Below, one piece after another: positions 26,222 through 34,571 of a DNA stretch of 50,262 nucleotides. Positions within the stretch are counted from its first letter, which is position 1; every line of letters starts with the position of its first letter. Source of the stretch: DASCNA01 sp036011305 (GTDB lineage: Bacteria; Verrucomicrobiota; Lentisphaeria; Victivallales; GWF2-38-69); the NCBI GenBank assembly GCA_036011305.1, contig DASCNA010000122.1, forward strand, positions 1-50,262, written 5' to 3'. The position numbers were made by a program, and so were the translations under genes. Under the pieces are notes generated by a model that searched no databases, was not told where the DNA came from, and worked only from the letters and a program-made list of their open reading frames with translations.

Positions 26222-26998
26222 TTATATATTTAATAAGTTCATTAGTTTTAATTTTCTGCAGTGCGGACATGTATCTAAAATATCATCATCTATATCTGCC
26301 ATTTTTTTTATTCTTTCAATATGAGCCGCAGGTGCATATGGCTTATTGCATAACTTACATTTTTTCATTTCTAGAGTTGTATCCCAGTTCTCAAGAGTTG
26401 TATTATTTTTACTTTCCTTGATGCGTATTGCCGCAGTTGGGCAGACATAAGCACAGGCTGTGCAACCTACACATAACTCATTTGCAATTCTGTAAGGAGT
26501 AATAACTTTTTTATTAATTCCCCTATATGCTGTACCAATACTGTCTATTTTCATCATCTCATTACATACGCGAACACATAAACCACACAATATACAGTTA
26601 GACTCTCCCATGTCCTTGGCTGTGAATCTGTTTTTATCAGCTCCGTATTTAACTGCAAGTTCATTTAAAACATGAGAATCTGGGGATTTTGAAAGAAGCA
26701 GTTCTAGAACCAATTTTCTTTCTTTATTTACCTTTGGAGAATTTGTTTTAACGGACAACCCATCTTCTACAGGATATACACAAGCTGCTTCAATCCAACT
26801 ATTGATGCGGTTGTTCTTTTTCATATGCATTTCAACAATACATATCCTGCATGCAGCATAGGTCGACAATGCTTCATGATAGCAGAGAGACGGAATAAAA
26901 ATACCCAGTTTTTTTGCAGCATCCAGTACTGTAGCGCCTTCAGGAACTTGAGTTTTTTCGCCATTGATTTCTATATTTAAAAGTTTATCCTTGTTCAT
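26222..26998 (-). CDS. NuoG/HydA N-terminal iron-sulfur protein without a catalytic domain
   Basis: A 258-residue protein. It has a [2Fe-2S] motif (PSLCYHEALSTYAACRIC), a region corresponding to the HydA/NuoG middle, [4Fe-4S] motifs CILCGLCVRVC and CVGCTACAYVCP, and a C-terminal pair of CxxC motifs (CKLCNK, CPHCRK) that may bind zinc or iron-sulfur. No H-cluster motifs or molybdopterin domain follow, so it is an electron-transfer subunit only. It is the third member of a NuoE-NuoF-NuoG' trio placed between CO dehydrogenase and acetyl-CoA synthase. It resembles trimeric NAD-linked bifurcating proteins of acetogens that lack hydrogenase activity; that comparison is an inference. Confidence 0.8.
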   Translation of the reverse strand: MNKDKLLNIEINGEKTQVPEGATVLDAAKKLGIFIPSLCYHEALSTYAACRICIVEMHMKKNNRINSWIEAACVYPVEDGLSVKTNSPKVNKERKLVLELLLSKSPDSHVLNELAVKYGADKNRFTAKDMGESNCILCGLCVRVCNEMMKIDSIGTAYRGINKKVITPYRIANELCVGCTACAYVCPTAAIRIKESKNNTTLENWDTTLEMKKCKLCNKPYAPAAHIERIKKMADIDDDILDTCPHCRKLKLMNLLNI

Positions 26999-27000
26999 TT

Positions 27001-28845
27001 TTAATCCCTTATAACCGCTTCGAATTTACAGACATTATAGCAAATACCGCATTTTGTACACTTATCAGATATAATTTCCGCAATTTGTTTTTTCTCCCAT
27101 ATAACAGAATTTGAGGGACAGCGTTTGTAACATAAACCGCATTTAGTACATTTCTTGACATCTATTTTAAATTCTATAAGTGATTTGCATACGCCTGCAG
27201 GACATTTTTTATCAAGAATATGTTTTTCATATTCGTTCCTGAAATACCTTATTGTGCTCATCACTGGATTGGGAGCAGTCTTCCCAAGAGCACATAGAGA
27301 GCAGTCCTTAATCATTTCCGACAACTCCTCAAGTTTATTAATATCGTCAGCTTTACCTTTTCCTTCTGTAATCTGATTGACAATTTTATAAAGTTGATAA
27401 ATACCTTCTCTGCACGGTGTACATTTACCACAGGATTCTTCAACAAGAAAGGAAAGAAAGTATTTAGCAATATTAACCATGCAGGTATTTTCATCCATCA
27501 CAATCATGCCGCCGGAACCCATCATAGAACCTATTTTAGTAAGTTCATCAAAGTCTACCTGCATATCCAGTTTTTCTTCAGGTATACATCCTCCGGAAGG
27601 TCCTCCGGTCTGTACGGCTTTGAATTTTTTGCCGTCTGGAATTCCTCCGCCTATATCAAAGATAATTTTCCGCAGAGTAACTCCCATAGGTACTTCAACA
27701 AGACCCGTATTCATTACCTTTCCTACAAGAGAAAATAGTTTTGTTCCCTTACTTCCCTTTGTTCCGATTTTCCTGTACCATTTAGAACCTTTATTTATTA
27801 TAAGAGGTATATTAGCCCACGTTTCAACATTGTTAAGATTCGTCGGCAGATTGTATAATCCACTTTCTGCCGTATGAGTGTGTTTAAATCTAGGTTCACC
27901 GATTTTACCTTCAAGTGAAAGCATTAATGCAGTTGACTCTCCGCAGACGAAAGCACCTCCTCCTTTAGTTATTCTAATATCAAAAGAAAATCCGGTGCCA
28001 AGTATATTTTTACCAAGAAGACCATATTTTCTTGCAGACTCAATAGCAATAGAAATATTTTCAACAGCAAGAGGGTATTCAGCCCGTACATAAATATACC
28101 CCTCACAGGAACCTATGGCATAAGCTCCAATAATCATGCCTTCAAGTACTGAATGCGGATTACCTTCGAGAATACTTCTGTCCATATAGGCACCGGGATC
28201 TCCTTCATCAGCATTGCAGATAATAAACTTTCTATTTCCTTCTGCTTTCTGGCAGGATTTCCATTTTATTCCTGTGGGATATCCGCCACCTCCTCTTCCA
28301 CGAAGACCGGATTCTATAATTTCATCAACTATCTTTTCCTGTGTCATTTCTGAAAGAGCTTTAACCAATGAGGAATAACCGCCGATTTTAATATAATCAT
28401 CAATGCTTTTAGGGTCTATATAACCGTTACTGCCAAAAATAAAGCGTTCCTGACCTTTATAAAAAGGAATTTCATTTTCTTCAATAATTTTTTCCGCATT
28501 CTCGGGGTTTTTAAACAGTAACGAATCTATTATTTCACCTTTTAGGATGGTTTTTTCTACTATCTCAGGAACAATTTCCGGATTTACCTGCTGATAGAAG
28601 ATATTATCAGGCCTTATAACTACAAGAGGGCCTTTTTCACAGAAACCGTGACAACCTGTTTCTTTAAGAATTATATCTTCTTTATAATTCATGAGTTCAC
28701 TTTTAAAAGCCTCAAACACATTAATCGCTTTACCGGCTCTGCAGCCTGTCCCGCTGCATACAGCAACCATCTTCTGTTTACAATTATTTTGTTTTGAATA
28801 TAGTTTATTCAAATTTTTAAACTCTTCTACATTCTTGATTTTCAT
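27001..28845 (-). CDS. NuoF-like NADH-oxidising flavoprotein, copy 1
   Basis: A 614-residue protein with the same plan as the copy at 8171-10015: N-terminal thioredoxin-like [2Fe-2S] site (CSGTGCRA, ETGCHGFC), FMN/NADH motif GLRGRGGGGY, ESCGKCTPCREG for the N3 cluster, and two C-terminal [4Fe-4S] motifs (CTKCGLCYKRCP, CTKCGICYNVC). It should exchange electrons between NAD(H) and the adjacent NuoE and NuoG-type proteins. The start overlaps the NuoE stop as ATGA. The setting between cooS/cooF and acsB suggests it links NADH to CO dehydrogenase or ferredoxin. Confidence 0.88.
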   Translation of the reverse strand: MKIKNVEEFKNLNKLYSKQNNCKQKMVAVCSGTGCRAGKAINVFEAFKSELMNYKEDIILKETGCHGFCEKGPLVVIRPDNIFYQQVNPEIVPEIVEKTILKGEIIDSLLFKNPENAEKIIEENEIPFYKGQERFIFGSNGYIDPKSIDDYIKIGGYSSLVKALSEMTQEKIVDEIIESGLRGRGGGGYPTGIKWKSCQKAEGNRKFIICNADEGDPGAYMDRSILEGNPHSVLEGMIIGAYAIGSCEGYIYVRAEYPLAVENISIAIESARKYGLLGKNILGTGFSFDIRITKGGGAFVCGESTALMLSLEGKIGEPRFKHTHTAESGLYNLPTNLNNVETWANIPLIINKGSKWYRKIGTKGSKGTKLFSLVGKVMNTGLVEVPMGVTLRKIIFDIGGGIPDGKKFKAVQTGGPSGGCIPEEKLDMQVDFDELTKIGSMMGSGGMIVMDENTCMVNIAKYFLSFLVEESCGKCTPCREGIYQLYKIVNQITEGKGKADDINKLEELSEMIKDCSLCALGKTAPNPVMSTIRYFRNEYEKHILDKKCPAGVCKSLIEFKIDVKKCTKCGLCYKRCPSNSVIWEKKQIAEIISDKCTKCGICYNVCKFEAVIRD

Positions 28846-29381
28846 ACATACTCTTTCAGAATTGGTTCAATCATCTCCCGGGTTAAATGCCCATGATAAT
28901 TTCCGTTAATTACGATAACAGGCCCTAATGCGCATGCTCCCACACAGTTTACAGTTTCAATAGAAAACTTACAGTCATCAGTAGTATTTCCGCGTTTTAT
29001 ATTCAAAATATTTTCCAGCTCTTCAACTATTTCTTCAGCACCGCGAACATGACATGCAGTTCCCATACAAACCTGAATATTATATTTACCTTTTGGTTTT
29101 AATGAAAATGCGTTATAGAAAGTTGCAACAGCGTATACCTGAATTAAAGGAATCTCCAATCTTGCAGACGTTTCTTTTAAAGAGAATTCAGAGAGAAAGC
29201 TGTTTTCAAGCTGAATTTCCTGAAGTATAGGAATAAGCGATTCAGGGCTTTTTCTATACTTAGAAAAAATGTCGTCAAGACTATGATTATCTTCAGTATT
29301 CTGCATATCATTGGTTCCTGATATACGATTTTCTAATCCTCTGCAATTACAATTATCTGTTTTAATCATATCACTGTTCAT
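28842..29381 (-). CDS. NuoE-like [2Fe-2S] subunit
   Basis: A 179-residue protein. After an unusual polar N-terminal 30 residues it has the NuoE helical region (about 40-95) and a thioredoxin-like domain with CMGTACHVRG and NCVGACALGP, the four [2Fe-2S] ligands. Its last 40 residues are nearly identical to those of the NuoE domain in the protein at 10012-10899, although synonymous sites differ, so the duplication is old. The gene overlaps the ferredoxin gene upstream by 11 bases and NuoF downstream by four. Confidence 0.88.
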   Translation of the reverse strand: MNSDMIKTDNCNCRGLENRISGTNDMQNTEDNHSLDDIFSKYRKSPESLIPILQEIQLENSFLSEFSLKETSARLEIPLIQVYAVATFYNAFSLKPKGKYNIQVCMGTACHVRGAEEIVEELENILNIKRGNTTDDCKFSIETVNCVGACALGPVIVINGNYHGHLTREMIEPILKEYV

Positions 29382-29880
29382 TTTGTAGAATCATCACTTT
29401 GTATCTTCTTCTTTTTTCAGTGTTTACTTCTTTAATAGAAAGATATTTGATTGCCTTAGTTGGACAGCTTTCGACACATGCCGGATCTTTACCGTCTTCC
29501 AGACGTTTAATACAGAGATCACATTTTATCAAACTTTTTCCGTCAGGTCCATTTTTAATTACACCGAAAGGACAGATAATAATACATTCATGGCATCCAA
29601 TGCATCTGTCATTATTTATTGTAACCGGACTTTTATCATTTTTTCGTGAAACAGCATGAGAGGGGCAGACAGCTATACATGGGGCATTATCACAATGCAT
29701 GCATTGAATAGGGACACATTTATCATTTATTTTTTCAATAAATATCCTCGGAACGGTTCTATTTTTTTCAAATATAGCCTCTGATAGATTACTGCTTTTT
29801 GAATGCTCAAGTGCACAGGATAGTTTACAGGTATGACATCCCATGCATTTGTCGATATCTACAAGAATTATTTTATCCAT
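29371..29880 (-). CDS. cooF: CooF/HycB-like ferredoxin with four [4Fe-4S] clusters
   Basis: A 169-residue protein with four cysteine clusters: CMGCHTCKLSC, CMHCDNAPCIAVCP, CIGCHECIIICP and CDLCIKRLEDGKDPACVESCP. This is the CooF/HycB pattern. CooF takes electrons from CO dehydrogenase and hands them to a partner complex. Here it follows cooS by about 45 bases and overlaps the NuoE gene, so the partner is probably the NuoEFG'-type protein rather than a membrane hydrogenase. Related oxidoreductase subunits share the fold, so the name depends on context. Confidence 0.82.
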   Translation of the reverse strand: MDKIILVDIDKCMGCHTCKLSCALEHSKSSNLSEAIFEKNRTVPRIFIEKINDKCVPIQCMHCDNAPCIAVCPSHAVSRKNDKSPVTINNDRCIGCHECIIICPFGVIKNGPDGKSLIKCDLCIKRLEDGKDPACVESCPTKAIKYLSIKEVNTEKRRRYKVMILQNEQ

Positions 29881-29924
29881 ATTATTAACTCCAAATACAG
29901 GTTCTAATATCCAGTGTTACGGAT

Positions 29925-31850
29925 TTACGCTTCTGATTCAAAAGCCTGTTTATAGATCATAGGCTTTAATTTTAACGCCTTTCTTTTTTTATCTATATGG
30001 TGCAGCATTTTATGAGCAGCTTCAATTGGATTCTGTTCAAATGCCCATTTTCCGCCAACTTCATTTTCTATTTCATCAACAAGGTAATTATATAGATTTT
30101 TGCTTCCCATAACCGGCAATGGATCTCCTATCATTGTGTACACACCTGAAGCTACAAAGTAGAAACCTATTGATACAGCTTTTTCTGACATCCATTCAGG
30201 TGCGGCTCCCGCTGCCGGCAGGTCAGAAAGATCATCACCAAGCCCTCCCTCGGCTACAATGTTAGAAAGGACAGTTAATATTCGACTGTTATCAACACAT
30301 GAACCGACATGAAGCACTGGTGGTATTCCTACAGTCCTGCAGATTTCCTGCAAGCCTTTTCCTGCATGTTCAAGTGCTGCTTCGGGTTTTAATAATCCGT
30401 GTTTTGCACAACTTATTGCATTACAGCCTGTAGTAACCACTAATGTATCATTTTTTATCAGTTCTTTAACCATTTCGATATGGCCTTTTTCGAATTCCAC
30501 CCTAGGGTTTGAACAGCCTATTACACCTGCAGCCCCCCTAAGCCTTCCTGATATTATTGCATCATTAAGAGGTCTATAGGTAGAACGGTATTTTCCACCA
30601 AGAAATTCAAAAACAGATTCAGCACTAAAACCTGCGACTAAATCTTCTTTGGATTTAGGTATATAAACTTTGCTTTTATTTCTGTTTGGAAAGTTGTCTA
30701 TAGCAGTTTCAAGAATTTTTTTAGCAATTTCAACAGCTTTTTCTTCTTTAAACTCAAGATGTGTTACTCCGGGAAATTTAGCTTTAGGCGAAGTGGTAAT
30801 CAGCTTAGTATGAAAGCAGTTTGATATTTTACTGAGTCCTGGCATTATGCACTGCACGTCAACTATCATTAGATCTACAGCTCCGGTCATTATAGCAAGT
30901 TCCTGCTGCAGGAAACTTCCAGCTATCGGAATTCCGTGTCTCATTAGAATCTCATTTGCTGTACAGCATATTCCACCGAGTACTATTCCTTTTGCACCTT
31001 TTGCTTTTGCTTTTTCAATTAGTTTTTCGTCCTGAGAAACAACTGCAATAATGTCAGAGAGAGTAGGTTCGTGTCCATGTACTACAATATTTACATGATC
31101 TTTTTTTAAAATACCCAGGTTAGCTTTGGATCGTTTTATGCTGGGACGCCCAAAAAGAATATCTGAAAGTTCAGTCGCTACCATGGAACCGCCCCATCCG
31201 TCACCTAAAGCCGTGCGCATTCCCTGTTTTACAATATTTTTATAGTCAGTGTCAACTCCCATATTTGTACGATGCATTGATTCTGCAATTTCTCTATCAA
31301 TAGCCCTTGGCATAATTCCCAGAGCCTGCCAGAGTTTTATTCTTTTTTCAGGAGCTGTTTTTGCAATAACCATATCGCCTTCATAGCGTCCAAACTCTTC
31401 AAGAGCAGCTTTAGCTATATCTTTTGCAATTTCCCTATTATCTCGATTTTCTATTTTCACTCCGTATACTTCAGCAACAGCGAATAGTTTTTCTTCATCT
31501 TTAATTTTATAATCGCTTTTTGGATCATTGGCCGCTAACAGAAGAGTATAGGCAATATCACGACCGTGATCAGAGTGAGCAGCTACTCCTGCTGCAATCA
31601 TTCTGATAAGATTTCTTGCAGCTATTGTGTCTGCATTGGCACCGCAGACGCCAACTTGCGGACCTTCTCCGAAAGGATCTATTCTACATGGTCCCATGTT
31701 GCAGACTTTACAACAGATGCCTAAGGAACCAAAACCACATTGAGGCTGCATTGCTTCAAATCGGTCCCAAATAATTTCAATGTTTTCATCAGAAGCAAGC
31801 TTTCCCATCTCACGTGAAGCTTTATCTGCATAGGATAGATCTTTAGTCAT
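29925..31850 (-). CDS. cooS: Ni-Fe carbon monoxide dehydrogenase
   Basis: A 641-residue protein. Cysteines C38 and C46 match the D-cluster and C47, C50, C55 and C69 the B-cluster, one residue off the Carboxydothermus numbering. C-cluster regions are present: HGHEPTLSD (His ligand), GGICCTANE, VDVQCIMPG, TTGCNAISC and HVGSCVDNSR. It interconverts CO2 and CO and in this context supplies CO to AcsB, so acsA would also be a valid name. It follows cooC by about 58 bases. All metal ligands that I can recognise are kept, so it should be active. Confidence 0.95.
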   Translation of the reverse strand: MTKDLSYADKASREMGKLASDENIEIIWDRFEAMQPQCGFGSLGICCKVCNMGPCRIDPFGEGPQVGVCGANADTIAARNLIRMIAAGVAAHSDHGRDIAYTLLLAANDPKSDYKIKDEEKLFAVAEVYGVKIENRDNREIAKDIAKAALEEFGRYEGDMVIAKTAPEKRIKLWQALGIMPRAIDREIAESMHRTNMGVDTDYKNIVKQGMRTALGDGWGGSMVATELSDILFGRPSIKRSKANLGILKKDHVNIVVHGHEPTLSDIIAVVSQDEKLIEKAKAKGAKGIVLGGICCTANEILMRHGIPIAGSFLQQELAIMTGAVDLMIVDVQCIMPGLSKISNCFHTKLITTSPKAKFPGVTHLEFKEEKAVEIAKKILETAIDNFPNRNKSKVYIPKSKEDLVAGFSAESVFEFLGGKYRSTYRPLNDAIISGRLRGAAGVIGCSNPRVEFEKGHIEMVKELIKNDTLVVTTGCNAISCAKHGLLKPEAALEHAGKGLQEICRTVGIPPVLHVGSCVDNSRILTVLSNIVAEGGLGDDLSDLPAAGAAPEWMSEKAVSIGFYFVASGVYTMIGDPLPVMGSKNLYNYLVDEIENEVGGKWAFEQNPIEAAHKMLHHIDKKRKALKLKPMIYKQAFESEA

Positions 31851-31908
31851 ATTTCTCCTCCAATATTTATACTACCACAATATATTTTTGCGAATAATTC
31901 AGATTACT

Positions 31909-32667
31909 CTACAATATTTTTTTTAGTATTTGATCAATTTGCTCAATGAGTCTGCCTTGAATAGAGAACAGTTCAATATCATTAGAATTTAACTTTTTCA
32001 TAATATCAGCATATTCAATAAAACCGGCAATGTTTATGTCTTTGAGATTTTCATTAATAAAATCTCTGTCTTCACTGTTCTGGATTTTATTCCCAATAGC
32101 TACTAGGCTTTTAATACCTATTTCTTTTGAAAGTTTTTTAATTCTATGCGCTGTATCTATACTTGTAAGACTTGGTTCTACTACTACGATCATCCGGTCG
32201 ACACCAATTGCTGTTCCTCTTCCCAGGTGTTCGATTCCTGCTTCCATGTCAAGTAGAACAATTTCTTTTCGCTGAATGACTAAGTGTGAAAGCAACTGCT
32301 TTATAAATGTATTTTCAGGGCAGGCGCATCCCCCTCCGCCTTTTCTTATAGTTCCCATTGTAATTAATTTTATGTTGTTGAAATTTATGCAATATTTATC
32401 CGGGATATCATCAACTTTTGGATTCATTTTAAAGATTGGAGAAGGAGTATTAACTTTAGTTCCTGTCCGTTCGGCAATAAGTTCTTTAAGTTCCGTAATG
32501 GGAGTGATATCATTTTTATTATGTAAGCCTAAAATGGTAGCTAAGCTCATATCAGGATCAGCATCTATTAATAAAACTTTATTACCAGTTTCGGATAAAG
32601 CTCTGGCAAGAAACGCTATTATCGATGATTTCCCAACTCCACCTTTTCCTGTAATTGCAATTTTCAT
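31909..32667 (-). CDS. cooC: CooC-type nickel-insertion ATPase, first gene of the CODH/ACS run
   Basis: A 252-residue MinD-like ATPase. It has the deviant Walker A GKGGVGKSSIIAFL, LIDADPDMSLA, a CxC motif in GGGCACPENTF, LLDMEAGIEHLGRG and VVEPSLTSIDTA. CooC proteins dimerise through the CxC motif and help insert nickel into CO dehydrogenase. It lies directly upstream of cooS and is the first gene of the minus-strand run. A near-consensus promoter stands about 58 bases upstream (32725-32752). Its paralog is acsF at 19667-20416. Confidence 0.92.
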   Translation of the reverse strand: MKIAITGKGGVGKSSIIAFLARALSETGNKVLLIDADPDMSLATILGLHNKNDITPITELKELIAERTGTKVNTPSPIFKMNPKVDDIPDKYCINFNNIKLITMGTIRKGGGGCACPENTFIKQLLSHLVIQRKEIVLLDMEAGIEHLGRGTAIGVDRMIVVVEPSLTSIDTAHRIKKLSKEIGIKSLVAIGNKIQNSEDRDFINENLKDINIAGFIEYADIMKKLNSNDIELFSIQGRLIEQIDQILKKIL

Positions 32668-32724
32668 AAAAGAAAAACCTATGAGTAACTTTTTACAGAC
32701 TAAATCAATCTAATTTATTCCATA

Positions 32725-32752
32725 AATATAAAAAACAGCTATCAAAAGTCAA
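32725..32752 (-). promoter_or_regulatory. Probable sigma70 promoter of the CODH/ACS run
   Basis: On the minus strand, TTGACT (32752-32747), a 16-base spacer and TATATT (32730-32725) form a good -35/-10 pair about 58 bases before the cooC start. It is the best promoter seen upstream of the run. No operator dyad is obvious around it. Confidence 0.55.
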
Positions 32753-32823
32753 GGGGCTGGATGCATAAATAAATACAATATCTCAAATATTAATATTTAT
32801 TAGGTATTCAAATATGAGTGACT

Positions 32824-33480
32824 TTAGTAATATGCTCCTTTATATATAAAGGAATTTATATTTTTTATAGATTCTTCTTTTATTACAAATTTTGTTATTT
32901 TTTCGAAATGAGCTTCTACAATATGTGGAGGAATAAATATTATATTCAGGTAAAAATTTTTTGAAGCCAGTCCTATTTTTGTTCGAATATCAGTTTTATA
33001 CGTTGAATCAAAATATATCATAATTAGAGTTGTACCTGATGGTAAAATCCATACTCTAATATTCTGTCTTATTTGTTTAGAAGCCCATCCGTGGATTTTT
33101 TGCTCATGTTTTCCTTTTCCATATATTTTGTTAATTTCTGTTAACAATTCCAGAGGAGTTGCGAAGTGATATCTGATACGTTCAATTCCGAGTTTGTCAT
33201 AGCAGAAATAAAAATCTCTGTTTAATAAAAGCTCTTCTGCTCCATAACTTTCGTAGTATTTAGTAACTGAGTACTTTGATGTAAAGAAGAAGCCTTTATA
33301 AAAAACATTTTTCTTAATTAGCTTTATATTTGGATAGTATTTTTTTACCTGATTTACAGTTATTTCCCATTTTAAGTTTTTAAAATTATTTGTATTGGCA
33401 TAGGCATTATCAGATTTCACAAAAATAAAAACTAAAAGAGAGAAGCAAAGCAAAAAAAATAAACAGTGATTTTTGTGCAT
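32824..33480 (-). CDS. Exported protein of unknown function
   Basis: A 218-residue protein with a clear signal peptide: charged MHKNH, then a hydrophobic stretch LFFLLCFSLLVFIFV and a probable cleavage site after NAYA (about residue 30). The mature part is rich in lysine, tyrosine and isoleucine, with no motif I recognise. It contains three short segments that look like strand-turn-strand units (LKWEITVNQVKKYYP, GIERIRYHF, LIMIYFDSTY). It is transcribed away from the sigma54-type promoter of the next gene and has its own strong promoter (33527-33555). Function unknown. Confidence 0.7.
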   Translation of the reverse strand: MHKNHCLFFLLCFSLLVFIFVKSDNAYANTNNFKNLKWEITVNQVKKYYPNIKLIKKNVFYKGFFFTSKYSVTKYYESYGAEELLLNRDFYFCYDKLGIERIRYHFATPLELLTEINKIYGKGKHEQKIHGWASKQIRQNIRVWILPSGTTLIMIYFDSTYKTDIRTKIGLASKNFYLNIIFIPPHIVEAHFEKITKFVIKEESIKNINSFIYKGAYY

Positions 33481-33526
33481 AAAGATTATGATTTCAATGA
33501 GTTAAATATATACCTCTGGTTCCTGT

Positions 33527-33555
33527 ATTATAGGAGAATCAAATTGACCGGTCAA
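33527..33555 (-). promoter_or_regulatory. Near-consensus sigma70 promoter for the gene at 32824-33480
   Basis: Minus strand: TTGACC (33555-33550), exactly 17 bases, TATAAT (33532-33527), about 46 bases before the start codon. The -35 box is half of a perfect 12-bp palindrome (33544-33555), so a repressor could sit directly on it. Confidence 0.7.
33544..33555. promoter_or_regulatory. 12-bp palindrome, candidate operator
   Basis: TTGACCGGTCAA is perfectly self-complementary and overlaps the -35 box of the minus-strand promoter. The form is typical of dimeric repressor sites such as those of TetR-family proteins. No such regulator is encoded in the window. Confidence 0.5.
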
Positions 33556-33753
33556 TATTGTTAGTTTGATTATCCATAATTTTCAGAAAAAATGAATTGC
33601 ATATAACTGTATAAATTTTGCACAATTTTAGATATAGTGAAAATATTGCCTATTGGAAAAATCCATTTTTATATTTAATCAAACATATATTTCCCTTAAA
33701 TTTTGTACTCAAATGAACAAATATATGCTTTTTTAAAATCCAGTATTCTATTT

Positions 33754-33769
33754 TGGCACAATGCCTGCT
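33754..33769 (+). promoter_or_regulatory. Sigma54-type promoter
   Basis: TGGCAC at 33754-33759, five bases, then CTGCT at 33765-33769. The GG and GC dinucleotides are exactly ten bases apart, as sigma54 requires, with one mismatch to the TTGCW half. It lies 48 bases before the gene at 33818. The regulator at 35922 carries the GAFTGA sigma54-contact motif, which supports this reading. Confidence 0.65.
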
Positions 33770-33817
33770 AAAAAGTATTACAGATATTTTATCAACCCAA
33801 AAAGAGAGGATTAAACC

Positions 33818-34402
33818 ATGAACTTAAAGAAAAATGCTAAAACATTAGTTTTTACAGGGCTGATTATGAGCATGCTTGTATCAGGAGCTGCAATTTACGC
33901 AAATAGTAATACTCAGGAAAATAAGAAAGAGCATAAAAACAAAGAAGGAGTATATATAGTCGTACCTAAAAAAATGTTTGATATGATGAAAGGTGAGAAA
34001 AAAATCGATAAGAATACACCAAAAGAATTTTTTATTTATACTAAAGACGGTAAATTGCAGAAGTTGACTTCAAAAAACGCCACTACACAAACCGCTGATC
34101 AGGAAGTAACATCACAAAAAACAAGAGAAATGATTTTGGTTCCCAAATCAGAGTTTAGAGATCTGATGAAAGAATTCAAAAAAAACAGACCCACAAAGGA
34201 ACAGCGTAAAGAGTGTAAGCAGAAATTATTAAATGAAGTAAAAAGCTTAAATTTGACAGAATTAGGTTATCCTGCTCCTGAAAAAGTTGTTTTTCCAAAA
34301 CACAAAGGTAAAAGGGGAGGTAAATGTGGCGATATGAATAAAGCACAGAAAGAGTGTCAGATGAAAAATCAGGAACATCAAACAACACAGGCTGATCAAT
34401 AG
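33818..34402 (+). CDS. Exported lysine-rich protein, possible ZraP-like partner of the kinase
   Basis: A 194-residue protein. The signal peptide covers about residues 1-28 (hydrophobic VFTGLIMSMLVSGAAIY, cleavage near YA). The mature part is very lysine-rich. It contains a helical stretch RPTKEQRKECKQKLLNEVKSL and a C-terminal segment with histidine, glycine and cysteine (PKHKGKRGGKCGDM, KECQMKNQEHQ) that might bind metal. AGAGAGGA precedes the ATG. The sigma54-type promoter and the following sensor kinase and NtrC-type regulator give the same set as zraP-zraS-zraR of enterobacteria, though I cannot see clear ZraP homology. It may be an envelope-stress or metal-responsive periplasmic protein. 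Confidence 0.65.
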   Translation: MNLKKNAKTLVFTGLIMSMLVSGAAIYANSNTQENKKEHKNKEGVYIVVPKKMFDMMKGEKKIDKNTPKEFFIYTKDGKLQKLTSKNATTQTADQEVTSQKTREMILVPKSEFRDLMKEFKKNRPTKEQRKECKQKLLNEVKSLNLTELGYPAPEKVVFPKHKGKRGGKCGDMNKAQKECQMKNQEHQTTQADQ

Positions 34403-34415
34403 AAATTAAGTTAAA

Positions 34416-34453
34416 ATAATACCTGCCCGCATTATAATGATGACAGGTATTAT
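34416..34453. terminator. Hairpin after the exported protein, possible terminator
   Basis: A 10-bp perfect stem (ATAATACCTG at 34416-34425 with CAGGTATTAT at 34444-34453) and an 18-base loop begin 13 bases after the stop codon. No T tract follows, so it could be a weak terminator or an attenuating stem that lowers expression of the kinase relative to the exported protein. Confidence 0.45.
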
Positions 34454-34571
34454 CTTAACATAAAGATTTGAGTTTTAGGTTTTATGAATATAATTATACT
34501 ATGATGGATTCTTATATCCGAATTTTACATTTACACTAAAACGTGAAAGCTAACATTTAATATCTAGGATT

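Noticed and set aside
26222..26998. Iron-only hydrogenase subunit
   Set aside because: The protein ends after the ferredoxin-like clusters; no H-cluster motifs follow and the next gene is acsB.
32836..32853. 18-bp palindrome TCCTTTATATATAAAGGA as a terminator
   Set aside because: It lies inside the coding sequence of the exported protein, before its stop codon, and has no following T tract.
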